Of a stretch of 64,000 nucleotides of DNA, positions 43,497 to 51,335 are shown in pieces. The stretch's first letter is position 1; each line of letters starts with the position of its first letter. Under the pieces are notes generated by a model. The model saw nothing but the letters and a program-made list of their open reading frames with translations, searched no databases and was not told the DNA's origin. A program made the translations under genes and the position numbers. Source of the DNA: a virus; IMG/VR virus record IMGVR_UViG_3300032242_001192, positions 1 through 64,000 of that record. The stretch is one strand, 5' to 3'.

Positions 43497-44134
43497 AACC
43501 GACTATTGCTTTATTCATAGCAGATCCTAAATGTTCTGTACAAAGCAGTAACGGCATTATCAAAGCCTTAGGCAACAAGTATACATTTAAAATATTTAGC
43601 AGAAACGAATTAGAAGAAAACTTTTTCGATGATGTTGAATTGATAATTGTTCCTGGAGGCTTTGGTGATTCTAGTTCATATAAAAATATTTTTAGACATA
43701 ATGCTAAACGAGTTAGAAAATTTGTTAAGCAAGGTGGAAAATATTTAGGCATCTGTATGGGTGGCTATTGGGCAGGAAAGCATTATCTAAATATACTAGA
43801 TAATATAGATACAGTACAATATATAAGAAGACCAAATACTGATACGAGGAGACCCCATGCGAAAAACCTTAAAATTAACTGGGATGGTTATGATACAACG
43901 ATGTTTTTTTACGATGGTTGTGCTGTGGTTGGCGATGGAGATTATGAAACAATCGCTACGTATGCAAATGGTGACCCTATGGCAATCATACAAAAGAACA
44001 TCGGAATAATAGGATGCCATCCTGAGAGCGAAGCATTTTGGTATGATAGTTACAGTTGGCTAAAGGGCAAGTATCACAACGGCGAACATAGAAAATTGTT
44101 ATTGGAATTTACGAATAGATTAATGGAAAAATAA
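43493..44134 (+). CDS. Class I glutamine amidotransferase-like protein
   Basis: A 213-residue flavodoxin-like domain with a complete class I amidotransferase triad: nucleophile Cys88 in the elbow YLGICMGGYWAG, and His176 with Glu178 in IIGCHPESEAF. IIVPGGFGD (51-59) matches the oxyanion region, and the overall pattern is closest to the BPL_N/GATase1-like group. Such domains release ammonia from glutamine or act as hydrolases. No synthetase domain is fused. In a deazaguanine cassette, supplying nitrogen to convert CDG to an amide is an attractive idea, but only inferred. It is ATGA-linked to the small membrane gene. Confidence 0.75.
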   Translation: MKPTIALFIADPKCSVQSSNGIIKALGNKYTFKIFSRNELEENFFDDVELIIVPGGFGDSSSYKNIFRHNAKRVRKFVKQGGKYLGICMGGYWAGKHYLNILDNIDTVQYIRRPNTDTRRPHAKNLKINWDGYDTTMFFYDGCAVVGDGDYETIATYANGDPMAIIQKNIGIIGCHPESEAFWYDSYSWLKGKYHNGEHRKLLLEFTNRLMEK

Positions 44135-44135
44135 T

Positions 44136-44645
44136 ATGGCAGTTAATGTTATGGTTGACTTGGAAACAATGTCAACAAGATCGCATGCAGCAATTTGTTC
44201 TATTGGTGCAGTGAAGTTTGAGGGTAAAGAAATTCTTGATACTTTTTACTGTACAATTGATTTAAAGACCTGCAAAGAAGCAGGTATGCATATATCTAAA
44301 GACACAATCAAATGGTGGTCTGAGCAAAACAAAGACGCTCTGCGAGAACTTACTCGTAATAACATACCACTGAAACAAGCATTAGATGATTTCGAAGAAT
44401 GGTTCGGTCCTAAGAGTCTAGCTGTCTGGGGCAATGGTGCAGTGTTTGATAACACTATATTAGCAAATGCTTATTTCAATACTAACAGAGAACCACCTTG
44501 GAAATGCTGGGATGATCGTTGCTATCGTACAGTAAAGGCTTTGTTCCATTGGGTCCCTGCAGATGCAAGAGAAGGAACATATCATAATGCTCTAGATGAT
44601 GCTATGCATCAAACTAAACACTTGATTAAAATACTAGGTGAATAA
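44136..44645 (+). CDS. DEDDh-type 3'-5' exonuclease (DexA/RNase T-like)
   Basis: A 169-residue exonuclease domain. Exo I motif VDLETMSTRSHAAICSIGAV provides Asp8 and Glu10; Exo II includes GNGAVFDNTILANAY; Exo III is YHNALDDAMHQ with the His-x(4)-Asp arrangement of DEDDh enzymes. It is close to small phage DexA-like nucleases, though DexA of T4 is longer (227 residues). Substrate may be DNA or RNA. Its location beside DNA-modification genes and not with replication genes is noteworthy. It starts one base after the amidotransferase-like stop. Confidence 0.82.
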   Translation: MAVNVMVDLETMSTRSHAAICSIGAVKFEGKEILDTFYCTIDLKTCKEAGMHISKDTIKWWSEQNKDALRELTRNNIPLKQALDDFEEWFGPKSLAVWGNGAVFDNTILANAYFNTNREPPWKCWDDRCYRTVKALFHWVPADAREGTYHNALDDAMHQTKHLIKILGE

Positions 44646-46018
44646 TGAATACATATAAGAAGCGTATTGCTTTTTGTTTAAGTGATCAACATACTATTCC
44701 TCACGGAGGATTAGGTCAATTTGCTAAAAGTTTTATTGAGACTTTTACGCCTCTAGGTTATAAGATAGATATCATCACTGATAAGCCTACTTCTAATTTA
44801 GCATTTAAAGATTATCTAGAATCAGTAGGAGCCAATTTTATATGGTCTCCTGCACCAAGATCCTATAGTGCACATACTAAAACATTCATGTTTGAGGACT
44901 CTTATAACTTTGAAAAGATGTCTTCATTTAGAGATGCTATGATGTATGCACTGAATAAGAATCTCTATGATATTATTATTTGTAATACTTTAGAATCATT
45001 CCCTGGCATTTACGCCTTGAATCTACATAAGACTGTACAGGTAATCTATTATACTCATAATGAGAGTATGGTCTTTCTAGATGACAGATCATGGAAAAAC
45101 GAATTTACAGAATCATTCAATGAGGTATTTAATGCGTTGATGCGAGTTAAAGGCATTACTATTGGCACACAAACTTTACGTAATCGTAATGAACTGCTTG
45201 CTCAAAAATTGTTTAATTCGTATGAGCTTCGAATCCCAATGACAGAAAAATCATTATTAGAACCACACGACAATCCAAATCGAGAAGGCGTTCTTTGGAT
45301 TGGTCGCTGGGAGCCTAGAAAGAATCCTGAGGAATTTATTCGTGTTATTAAGGAAACAGGGTTACCTGCGAAAGTTATTACTAACACTAACGGAGCTAAA
45401 AAATTTGAAGAAGCTCTAAAAGCAATAGGCGCTAAATATGAAATAAAGATAGGCGTCTATGGTCAAGAAAAAGTTGACTTTATTACTTCTGCTAGAGTTG
45501 CTTATAATCCCGCAATTAGAGAAAGCTTTGGTTTAGCGTTTTATGAATGTATGGGACAGTTGCCAACAGTTGCTATAAAGGGTATGTCCTGGTTAGATAA
45601 CTTTAGCAATCAATGGTATTGGTGTGAAGAAAAGAAAAACATTTCTAAATTAATTTTAAAACTCTATGAAGACTTTGGTCCTGATTCTAGAGTTTGGTAT
45701 AGTAAATCCCCTTTAAACAGTATAAAGAACGAACATGCAGCAGGAATACAAGCTTGGATAGATGTATTTGAATCATTCAAACCTGCAGAATCAAATTCGG
45801 ATAGAGCAACAATCAATGATTATGACAATATTAATTATTCAGATTTTATAATTAAATTAAATAGGAAAGATTTATCTGTGGATGATGTCCGTTCTGTATT
45901 GACAAACAAGACAAAATTTAATATAATTTATACAGATGAGAACACCTATCTATCTAAGGATCCAAACTTTGTTCCAAAAGAAGATAAGGCACACACTTTA
46001 GAAAGTTTATTTTCATGA
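44645..46018 (+). CDS. GT-B (GT4-like) glycosyltransferase
   Basis: A 457-residue retaining glycosyltransferase. The N-terminal half has HGGLGQFAKSFIETFTPLGY (residues ~21-40), the glycine loop typical of GT4/GT5 folds. The C-terminal half has GVLWIGRWEPRKNPEEFIRV (~218-237) and the donor-binding E-x7-E pattern in IRESFGLAFYECMG (~297-310). A ~100-residue polar extension follows the catalytic domain. It overlaps dpdA by four bases. Target could be DNA, virion or host glycan; the overlap with dpdA makes a sugar added to modified DNA worth considering, but that is speculative. Confidence 0.75.
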   Translation: MNTYKKRIAFCLSDQHTIPHGGLGQFAKSFIETFTPLGYKIDIITDKPTSNLAFKDYLESVGANFIWSPAPRSYSAHTKTFMFEDSYNFEKMSSFRDAMMYALNKNLYDIIICNTLESFPGIYALNLHKTVQVIYYTHNESMVFLDDRSWKNEFTESFNEVFNALMRVKGITIGTQTLRNRNELLAQKLFNSYELRIPMTEKSLLEPHDNPNREGVLWIGRWEPRKNPEEFIRVIKETGLPAKVITNTNGAKKFEEALKAIGAKYEIKIGVYGQEKVDFITSARVAYNPAIRESFGLAFYECMGQLPTVAIKGMSWLDNFSNQWYWCEEKKNISKLILKLYEDFGPDSRVWYSKSPLNSIKNEHAAGIQAWIDVFESFKPAESNSDRATINDYDNINYSDFIIKLNRKDLSVDDVRSVLTNKTKFNIIYTDENTYLSKDPNFVPKEDKAHTLESLFS

Positions 46019-47304
46019 GCAGACAATTAGAATACGTTATATCAGGTCCCGCATATCTTAGACTAGGATCTGAGCAGTGTGAAGATCCTGACACTTTAAA
46101 AATGATTACTGATATGATGTTGAAGACTGTTCATAATAAGAACAATCATCAGTTTTCATTATTGTATAATGGATTTACAGAAAAGAACTTTGGTAAGAAA
46201 TTACAAAAGTACAGACCTGCTATTAAAAACATTCATGCTGACTCTGGAGGCTTGCAGATTATTACTAGAGGTTTACCTAATACTCCAGAAACACGTAATA
46301 AGGTTTATGAGAATCAAGGAGCATGGGCAGATATTGGAATGGCGTTTGATGAGATTCCTGTAAAGTCTACATCTGCAGATGGCACTTCGGCAAAGATTGA
46401 TACCAAGCGTCGCTATGTAGATATGGAAAATTTTGAGACATACGCAAGACAAACAGGCAAGAACGTCAAAGATCAAATTTTAAAATTCGATTCATTGAAT
46501 AGCAAATGTAGACCATTTATTATTCTTCAAGGTTCAGGTGCAGATACCTATAAGCAATGGGGCGAATTTTTATTGGATGAGGTTCCAAAAGAACTACATC
46601 ATCGTATTGGTGGTGTTGCCATGGGATCAGCTGCACTAGGTATGGGACCACTTGAAGATGTTAAAAGAGCATTCTATGTTAACTCGGTTCCATTAGCTAG
46701 ACCATTTCATTTACACGTATTAGGTGTTGGTGCACTTAAACGTATTTTACCATATCTATTGTTTAGTCAAACTGGTCTATATGAAGGCATTGATATTTCA
46801 TATGACTCAACTACACATTCTATGTCATTGGATAATGGATTGTTTTATTTCTCACACAGCAAGAAAAAGAATCCAGGTGACTATGGTGGTTCTTCAGTAA
46901 AAATGGGAAGAGAATATTCTAACATTTACAGAACAGTTGTTAACGAGATTAACTCAGTATGTGATACAGACTATACACCTGAAGAATATCATAAGTTAAT
47001 GAACATTTCTGTTGGCCTATATTTAGAACAGGGTGGAAAATTTATAGATGTTATGCGAGCAAGATTAGCATTTATCTTAACTAACGTGCATAATTTTACT
47101 TTGGATGTTTCTAATCTAATGAACAGCAAAGAAGAATTTTTGAGATTCTGCAGAGATAAAGGTTGTGAGAACGAGTATGCAACTTTATTTGATGTAAGGA
47201 CAAATGATGATTTTATTCATTGGGAAAAGAATGTTGGTAGATTCATGGATTCGGAACCTGTCAACGCAGTAGCACCATCTTCACTTGAGGACTTATTCGC
47301 ATGA
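46015..47304 (+). CDS. dpdA: Deazaguanine DNA transglycosylase, DpdA-like (TGT superfamily)
   Basis: A 429-residue member of the tRNA-guanine transglycosylase superfamily. The first catalytic aspartate lies in HADSGGLQ (Asp76, compare TDSGGYQ of TGT), the base-binding glycine loop is IGGVAMGSAA (198-207), the second loop HVLGVGALK (234-242), and the nucleophile candidate is Asp264 in ISYDSTTHS (compare the FDSASY-type motif of archaeal TGT). TGT enzymes swap guanine for a deazaguanine base; phage DpdA proteins do so on DNA. The surrounding folE, queD and queE supply the base. No zinc-binding C-terminal CxCxxC of bacterial Tgt is visible, which favours DpdA over tRNA enzyme. Confidence 0.82.
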   Translation: MSRQLEYVISGPAYLRLGSEQCEDPDTLKMITDMMLKTVHNKNNHQFSLLYNGFTEKNFGKKLQKYRPAIKNIHADSGGLQIITRGLPNTPETRNKVYENQGAWADIGMAFDEIPVKSTSADGTSAKIDTKRRYVDMENFETYARQTGKNVKDQILKFDSLNSKCRPFIILQGSGADTYKQWGEFLLDEVPKELHHRIGGVAMGSAALGMGPLEDVKRAFYVNSVPLARPFHLHVLGVGALKRILPYLLFSQTGLYEGIDISYDSTTHSMSLDNGLFYFSHSKKKNPGDYGGSSVKMGREYSNIYRTVVNEINSVCDTDYTPEEYHKLMNISVGLYLEQGGKFIDVMRARLAFILTNVHNFTLDVSNLMNSKEEFLRFCRDKGCENEYATLFDVRTNDDFIHWEKNVGRFMDSEPVNAVAPSSLEDLFA

Positions 47305-47726
47305 TGTTAAAAACAGATAGTTATATTTGGGTTACCTTTCAGAAAGAAGGTATCCATAAGTATCCTGCAGCTGCAACTGATCCAAAGTTGGCTACAGGTG
47401 ATTGGTTAGATGTTTCATTCTTAGGAACACCTCATAGACATATCTTTCATTTCAGAGTTGAAATGCAAGTATTTCATGATGATAGAGATGTTGAATTTAT
47501 TCAAGCAAAGCGTATTATGGAACGCTGGTATGCGGATGGAACATTACAATTAGATTATAAGTCCTGTGAAATGATGGCAAAGGATTTATATGATAAGTGT
47601 ATAAGTACATGGCCAGATAGAGACTATGTAATTGAGGTATCAGAAGATGGAGAGAATGGATGCAGAATGTATTTCTCACATCATAAAGGCAAAGATATTA
47701 CACCAAGGATGTATGTAAATGAGTAA
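47301..47726 (+). CDS. QueD-fold (6-pyruvoyl-tetrahydropterin synthase-like) paralogue next to dpdA
   Basis: A 141-residue protein whose secondary structure and key residues fit the T-fold of QueD/PTPS: His19 in the first strand (KEGIHKYPAA, compare FxAAHRL), His45 and His47 in GTPHRHIFHF (compare LHGHSY), and a C-terminal helix-strand pair SCEMMAKDLYDKC then DYVIEVSEDG like the xENLAxxI...V.V.E pattern. Thus the three zinc-ligand histidines seem present. A clear queD lies 2.6 kb downstream, so this is a divergent second copy. It overlaps dpdA by four bases and may tailor the base after QueE; no activity can be read directly. Confidence 0.6.
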   Translation: MMLKTDSYIWVTFQKEGIHKYPAAATDPKLATGDWLDVSFLGTPHRHIFHFRVEMQVFHDDRDVEFIQAKRIMERWYADGTLQLDYKSCEMMAKDLYDKCISTWPDRDYVIEVSEDGENGCRMYFSHHKGKDITPRMYVNE

Positions 47727-48888
47727 ACTATATTATATGGGTTTGGAACCCTATGAAGGTCGATATACACTACAACTTCAGCATTGGAGCGAAGATGCTT
47801 TTAAGCGTCGCGGTATTGATTATGAAGTTATTCATGGCGATCTGTTGGATAGTTCTAAATCTATTGTGACAGGTCAAGTATTAGATGCGCATGGTCGTAG
47901 TTATTATTCTTTGACACAAATGGCAAAACTTGTAGCAAAAATGAAAGCAGGCGAAATTACTTGGCAGGATACTATTTTCTTTGAAGATATGTTTACACCT
48001 GGTATGGAGGTGTTGCCTTATATTATGGATCAAATGGATTGGGAATATCATCCTCGTATTTTTGTACGTTGTTTGGCTCAGACAATCGATCCAGATGATT
48101 TCTTGCATGTATGGGATATGCAGAAATGGATGGGTTTCTATGAGAAAATGACAGATCATTTTGTCACAGGCATTCTTGCTTCTAATGAAGAGATGGTTGC
48201 GCATATGAAAATTGCAGGTTGGGAAGCACCAATCTTTAATATCTCAGGTTTAGCTTTTGATAAAGACGAAGTTCAAAGCAGAGTGCAAGAAATTAAACCT
48301 TTTATTAATCGCAAAAAGCGAGTAGTATTTGCCGCAAGATTCGATCAAGAAAAACAACCGGGTTTCTTTATGGACTTGATTGAAGAATATGGTAAGTATC
48401 ATAGAGATGTAGAGTTTGCTGTTCTATCAGGCGGACCTTTACGCAGTAACGATCAAAAGTATTTGGATCGTGCAAGAGAATTAGAAAAGACTGCTAATTT
48501 TAAAATCTATGAAAACCTCAAGAAGAATGAGTATTATGAATTACTATCAGATTCTCGGGTATTGTTTAATTGCGCTTTACAGGATTGGGTAAGTAATACA
48601 GCATCAGAAGCAGATGCTTTAGGTACAAATTGTTTATATCCTGCGTATAGATCCTTCCCTGAGACATTTGCAAATGATGCAGAATGTTTATATGTTCCTT
48701 GGTCAATGGATGATGCTTGTCAGAAATTAGATCATTTGCTAGTTAAGCCAAGAAAAAGAATGGGACAATTATCTAATTGGACAACAGGTACTATTGATAG
48801 ATGTTTAGACATCATGTTTGATAGTAATGAGCATTGGTATCGCAATACTAAAAACTATAGAAACTATGTCCCAGAGTCAAAATACTAA
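47719..48888 (+). CDS. Putative GT-B glycosyltransferase
   Basis: A 389-residue protein with two Rossmann-like halves. KKRVVFAARFDQEKQPGFFM (about residues 195-214) is the GT4-type start of the donor half, followed by EFAVLSGGPLRSNDQKY and a region SNTASEADALGTNCLYPAYR (~294-313) that replaces the usual EGFG motif. The N-terminal half includes DTIFFEDMFTPGMEVLPYI. Similar enzymes occur in marine T4-like phages next to other glycosyltransferases. It overlaps the QueD-like gene by eight bases and galE by 23. Donor and acceptor unknown. Confidence 0.68.
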   Translation: MSKLYYMGLEPYEGRYTLQLQHWSEDAFKRRGIDYEVIHGDLLDSSKSIVTGQVLDAHGRSYYSLTQMAKLVAKMKAGEITWQDTIFFEDMFTPGMEVLPYIMDQMDWEYHPRIFVRCLAQTIDPDDFLHVWDMQKWMGFYEKMTDHFVTGILASNEEMVAHMKIAGWEAPIFNISGLAFDKDEVQSRVQEIKPFINRKKRVVFAARFDQEKQPGFFMDLIEEYGKYHRDVEFAVLSGGPLRSNDQKYLDRARELEKTANFKIYENLKKNEYYELLSDSRVLFNCALQDWVSNTASEADALGTNCLYPAYRSFPETFANDAECLYVPWSMDDACQKLDHLLVKPRKRMGQLSNWTTGTIDRCLDIMFDSNEHWYRNTKNYRNYVPESKY

Positions 48889-49900
48889 AACTGTTATAGT
48901 AACAGGTGCTGCAGGTTATATCGGCGGCGCTACATGTATTGCATTAAAGGAAAAAGGATATAGAGTAATAGGAGTTGATAGAAGAAAACTACATAAGCAT
49001 ATGGAGTATTATGTAGATCAATTTGTCAATGAATGTTTTACTCATCCATTCTCATTAGAACATCTTGAACGCAGTCCTGTTGCAGTTGTACATTGCGCAG
49101 GCACAAGTTTAGTTGGGCCTAGTGTAGAAAAGCCTTCAGACTACTTTGATAATAATGTGGCAAAGACATTAAAGTATTTGGATTATATTCGTCGCTGGGC
49201 ACCCAATGTTAAGTTTATTTTTAGTAGCAGTGCATCGGTATATGGTGATCCAATTGGTATGATTCTAACAGAAGGGTCTGAAACTAAACCAATATCTGCA
49301 TATGGCGAATCTAAGCTAATGACAGAAATGATGCTAAATAGATTTAAAATTGCATATGGTTTAAAATATGTTTCCTATAGATATTTTAACGCATGTGGCG
49401 CAGTCGAAGGCGGAGAGCATGGTCAGGAGCCTGATGCTACACATATTTTTGCTAGACTATTTGAAGCAGCATTGGATGGTAATGATTTCACTATTAATGG
49501 TGCAGACTTTCCGACGCGAGATGGCACTTGTGTAAGAGATTATATTCATGTATCCGATATAGCCGAAGCTCACGTATTGGCTATTGACAAAGATATTGAA
49601 GGGATATATAATATAGGAACATTAAAGGGTCATTCTAATCTTGAAGTGTTTACTGCAGTTGAAAATTTCTTAATTGATAATGAAGCAATAAACAATAGAA
49701 TTGTATGTCATGTAGATGTACGAAGAGAAGGTGATCCTGCAACATTGATTGCTAGTGCAGAAAAATTACTAGCAGATACAGGATGGAAACCTCAAAGAAA
49801 ATTAAATGATATTATAGAAAGCTTATACGATTGGTATAACTCTAAATATTATCATAGACTAAAACAGCGGTCTTCAAACGTCATTCAACCCGCTATATAA
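48866..49900 (+). CDS. galE: UDP-glucose 4-epimerase-like SDR, GalE
   Basis: A 344-residue short-chain dehydrogenase of the GalE type. The NAD-binding VTGAAGYIGGATC (residues ~11-23), Ser-Tyr-Lys active site in FSSSASVYG ... SAYGESKLMTE, and the diagnostic GTCVRDYIHVSDIAEAHVL all fit UDP-glucose/UDP-GlcNAc 4-epimerases. Start is the ATG whose protein begins MSQSQNTKTVIVTGA; it overlaps the upstream gene by 23 bases, while a longer frame would add 16 non-homologous residues. It probably provides the nucleotide sugar for one of the two adjacent glycosyltransferases. Confidence 0.88.
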   Translation: MSQSQNTKTVIVTGAAGYIGGATCIALKEKGYRVIGVDRRKLHKHMEYYVDQFVNECFTHPFSLEHLERSPVAVVHCAGTSLVGPSVEKPSDYFDNNVAKTLKYLDYIRRWAPNVKFIFSSSASVYGDPIGMILTEGSETKPISAYGESKLMTEMMLNRFKIAYGLKYVSYRYFNACGAVEGGEHGQEPDATHIFARLFEAALDGNDFTINGADFPTRDGTCVRDYIHVSDIAEAHVLAIDKDIEGIYNIGTLKGHSNLEVFTAVENFLIDNEAINNRIVCHVDVRREGDPATLIASAEKLLADTGWKPQRKLNDIIESLYDWYNSKYYHRLKQRSSNVIQPAI

Positions 49901-49939
49901 ATTCTGCATGTCGTCAAACTTACTCATTGGAGGCAAGAG

Positions 49940-50395
49940 ATGGCTAAATATTTCTCAACAAAACATTACGGACATAATCTTGGGCTAAGTGCCGTATTTA
50001 GACAACCTAACGCTGACCATAGTCATTGCCATTTGTTGCATGGTTATAGTTTAGCATTTACGTTTACGTTTGGATGTGAACATCTAGATAATAAAAATTG
50101 GGCAGTAGATTTTGGTGGGCTTAAACCGCTTAAGGCTTGGTTAGAAGATAATTTTGATCATAAGTTAGCATTGGATATTGCTGATCCTCATCTAGCTAAA
50201 TTTCGAGAACTAGAAGAATTGGGCTTAGCTGAAATTAGAATTTTTGATGGTGTTGGTGCAGAAAAATTTGCAGAACATGCATTTAATTTTGCAGATAAAC
50301 TGATTCGAGAAAAGACTAATAATCGTTGTTATTGTGTTCGTGTAGAATGCGCAGAGCATGGGGCTAATAGCGCTATCTATGAAGTATATAACTAA
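49940..50395 (+). CDS. queD: 6-carboxytetrahydropterin synthase QueD
   Basis: A 151-residue QueD-family protein converting dihydroneopterin triphosphate into 6-carboxy-5,6,7,8-tetrahydropterin. Recognisable are HCHLLHGYSLAFTFTFGCEH (about 29-48; family C-x3-HGHSY), WAVDFGGLKPLKAWL (54-68; VVDFGxLK), DHKLALD (73-79) and the C-terminal VECAEHGANSAIYE with the conserved glutamate. The second His of the canonical HGHSY is Tyr here, a change I have seen as common in marine phage QueD versions. A very strong TTGGAGG ribosome site precedes the start after a 39-base gap. Confidence 0.85.
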   Translation: MAKYFSTKHYGHNLGLSAVFRQPNADHSHCHLLHGYSLAFTFTFGCEHLDNKNWAVDFGGLKPLKAWLEDNFDHKLALDIADPHLAKFRELEELGLAEIRIFDGVGAEKFAEHAFNFADKLIREKTNNRCYCVRVECAEHGANSAIYEVYN

Positions 50396-50495
50396 TAAAG
50401 ATAGATCAGTAAACCTTCCATATGAAGAGGGTTTACTAGAATGGTTACAACAACAGTATCCATTTTCTAAATACTACATTGTGGAATTATTATGA
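50379..50495 (+). CDS. Possible tiny protein (38 residues) overlapping queD
   Basis: A short frame beginning at an ATG inside the last codons of queD and ending in an ATGA overlap with the next small gene. It would encode MKYITNKDRSVNLPYEEGLL and a hydrophobic/aromatic end YPFSKYYIVELL. Without it a ~96-base gap would remain in an otherwise gapless cluster, and the ATGA junction fits the local coupling pattern. No clear ribosome site is seen at the start. Function unknown. Confidence 0.45.
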   Translation: MKYITNKDRSVNLPYEEGLLEWLQQQYPFSKYYIVELL

Positions 50496-50698
50496 TAGAG
50501 ATTGCATTAATTGTTGCTGGTATAATAATAGGTATGACTATAAAGCAAGAACACTTGCAAAATAGATTCAACAAAACCTATGAACAATTAGATAAAGAAA
50601 TGAGAGATGAACTAAACTATTATCGTAATTTATCAAATAGTTTACGCGAGGATGTTAAAGTATTACGATTGAAAATTAAAGTATTGGATAAAAAATGA
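50492..50698 (+). CDS. Small N-terminally anchored coiled-coil protein
   Basis: A 68-residue protein with one hydrophobic helix (IEIALIVAGIIIGMTI, residues 2-17) followed by a charged coiled coil (about 20-65; TYEQLDKEMRDELNYYRNLS, LREDVKVLRLKIKVLD). The layout resembles small membrane-tethered phage proteins, for example spanin-like or inhibitor types, but no lipobox or other deciding feature is present. It is ATGA-linked to the next gene. Function unknown. Confidence 0.6.
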   Translation: MIEIALIVAGIIIGMTIKQEHLQNRFNKTYEQLDKEMRDELNYYRNLSNSLREDVKVLRLKIKVLDKK

Positions 50699-50880
50699 GG
50701 CAACTTGCTGAATTTAGTAATAATCAAAATATTGCTACAATTAAGAGTGACGGTGGAAAATATATTGTAGAAATGTATACCAATAAAGAATTGATAGATA
50801 CTAAAATATTTAATGAACACACCTTGCGCATTGTTGAGAATTTTGCCAAGGCATGGATACATAATGAGGAAACTAAATGA
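50695..50880 (+). CDS. Small hypothetical protein
   Basis: A 61-residue alpha/beta protein with no recognised motif; the pattern GGKYIVEMYTNKELID suggests a short beta-hairpin and the end (LRIVENFAKAWIHNEE) an amphipathic helix. It is flanked by ATGA overlaps on both sides, which supports translation. Function unknown. Confidence 0.55.
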   Translation: MRQLAEFSNNQNIATIKSDGGKYIVEMYTNKELIDTKIFNEHTLRIVENFAKAWIHNEETK

Positions 50881-51335
50881 ATTGGTTTTTAAATTGGCTT
50901 GATAATATTGGTCGCAAGCGTATAGTCATGGATCGTATAGACAATGAACCATATCTTGAACGATACTATCTCTTTCTAAAAGACAGAAAGAAATTTCCCT
51001 TTAATATATTTTTACATAAATTCCTAAAAGGAGACCCTGATGATGTACATGATCACCCATGGCCGTACTGCACTTTCATACTTAAAGGCGGTTACTACGA
51101 ATGGGTTCCGCAGTTTAATTCCGATGGCACAAAATATTGCGAGATTCGTAAGTGGCGTGGACCCGGCCATTTCCGCATTTGTGGTTCTAATAGTTATCAC
51201 CGCATTGAATTAAAAGAAGGGGTAACCGCTTGGACATTGTTTATGCCTGGCCCTCAAAAAAGAGACTGGGGATTTTTAGTTAATAATAAATGGATACAGC
51301 ATGAGCAGTATCTAAAGGAACGATATGTCAAGTAA
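50877..51335 (+). CDS. Cupin-fold protein (putative metal-binding)
   Basis: A 152-residue single-domain cupin. The metal-binding pattern DDVHDHPWPYCTFILKGGYY (about residues 55-74, His58 and His60) with Glu75, and the later His108 in SNSYHRIELKEG, correspond to the two conserved cupin motifs. The first 45 residues (DRIDNEPYLERYYLF) are a helical lead typical of this phage/bacterial group. It could be an isomerase, a dioxygenase or a binding protein. It overlaps its neighbours by 4 and 11 bases. Confidence 0.68.
   Translation: MNWFLNWLDNIGRKRIVMDRIDNEPYLERYYLFLKDRKKFPFNIFLHKFLKGDPDDVHDHPWPYCTFILKGGYYEWVPQFNSDGTKYCEIRKWRGPGHFRICGSNSYHRIELKEGVTAWTLFMPGPQKRDWGFLVNNKWIQHEQYLKERYVK

Noticed and set aside
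43493-44134. Gat-QueC fusion as an explanation of the missing QueC
   Set aside because: The protein is a class I flavodoxin-type amidotransferase of 213 residues with no PP-loop SGGxDS motif.
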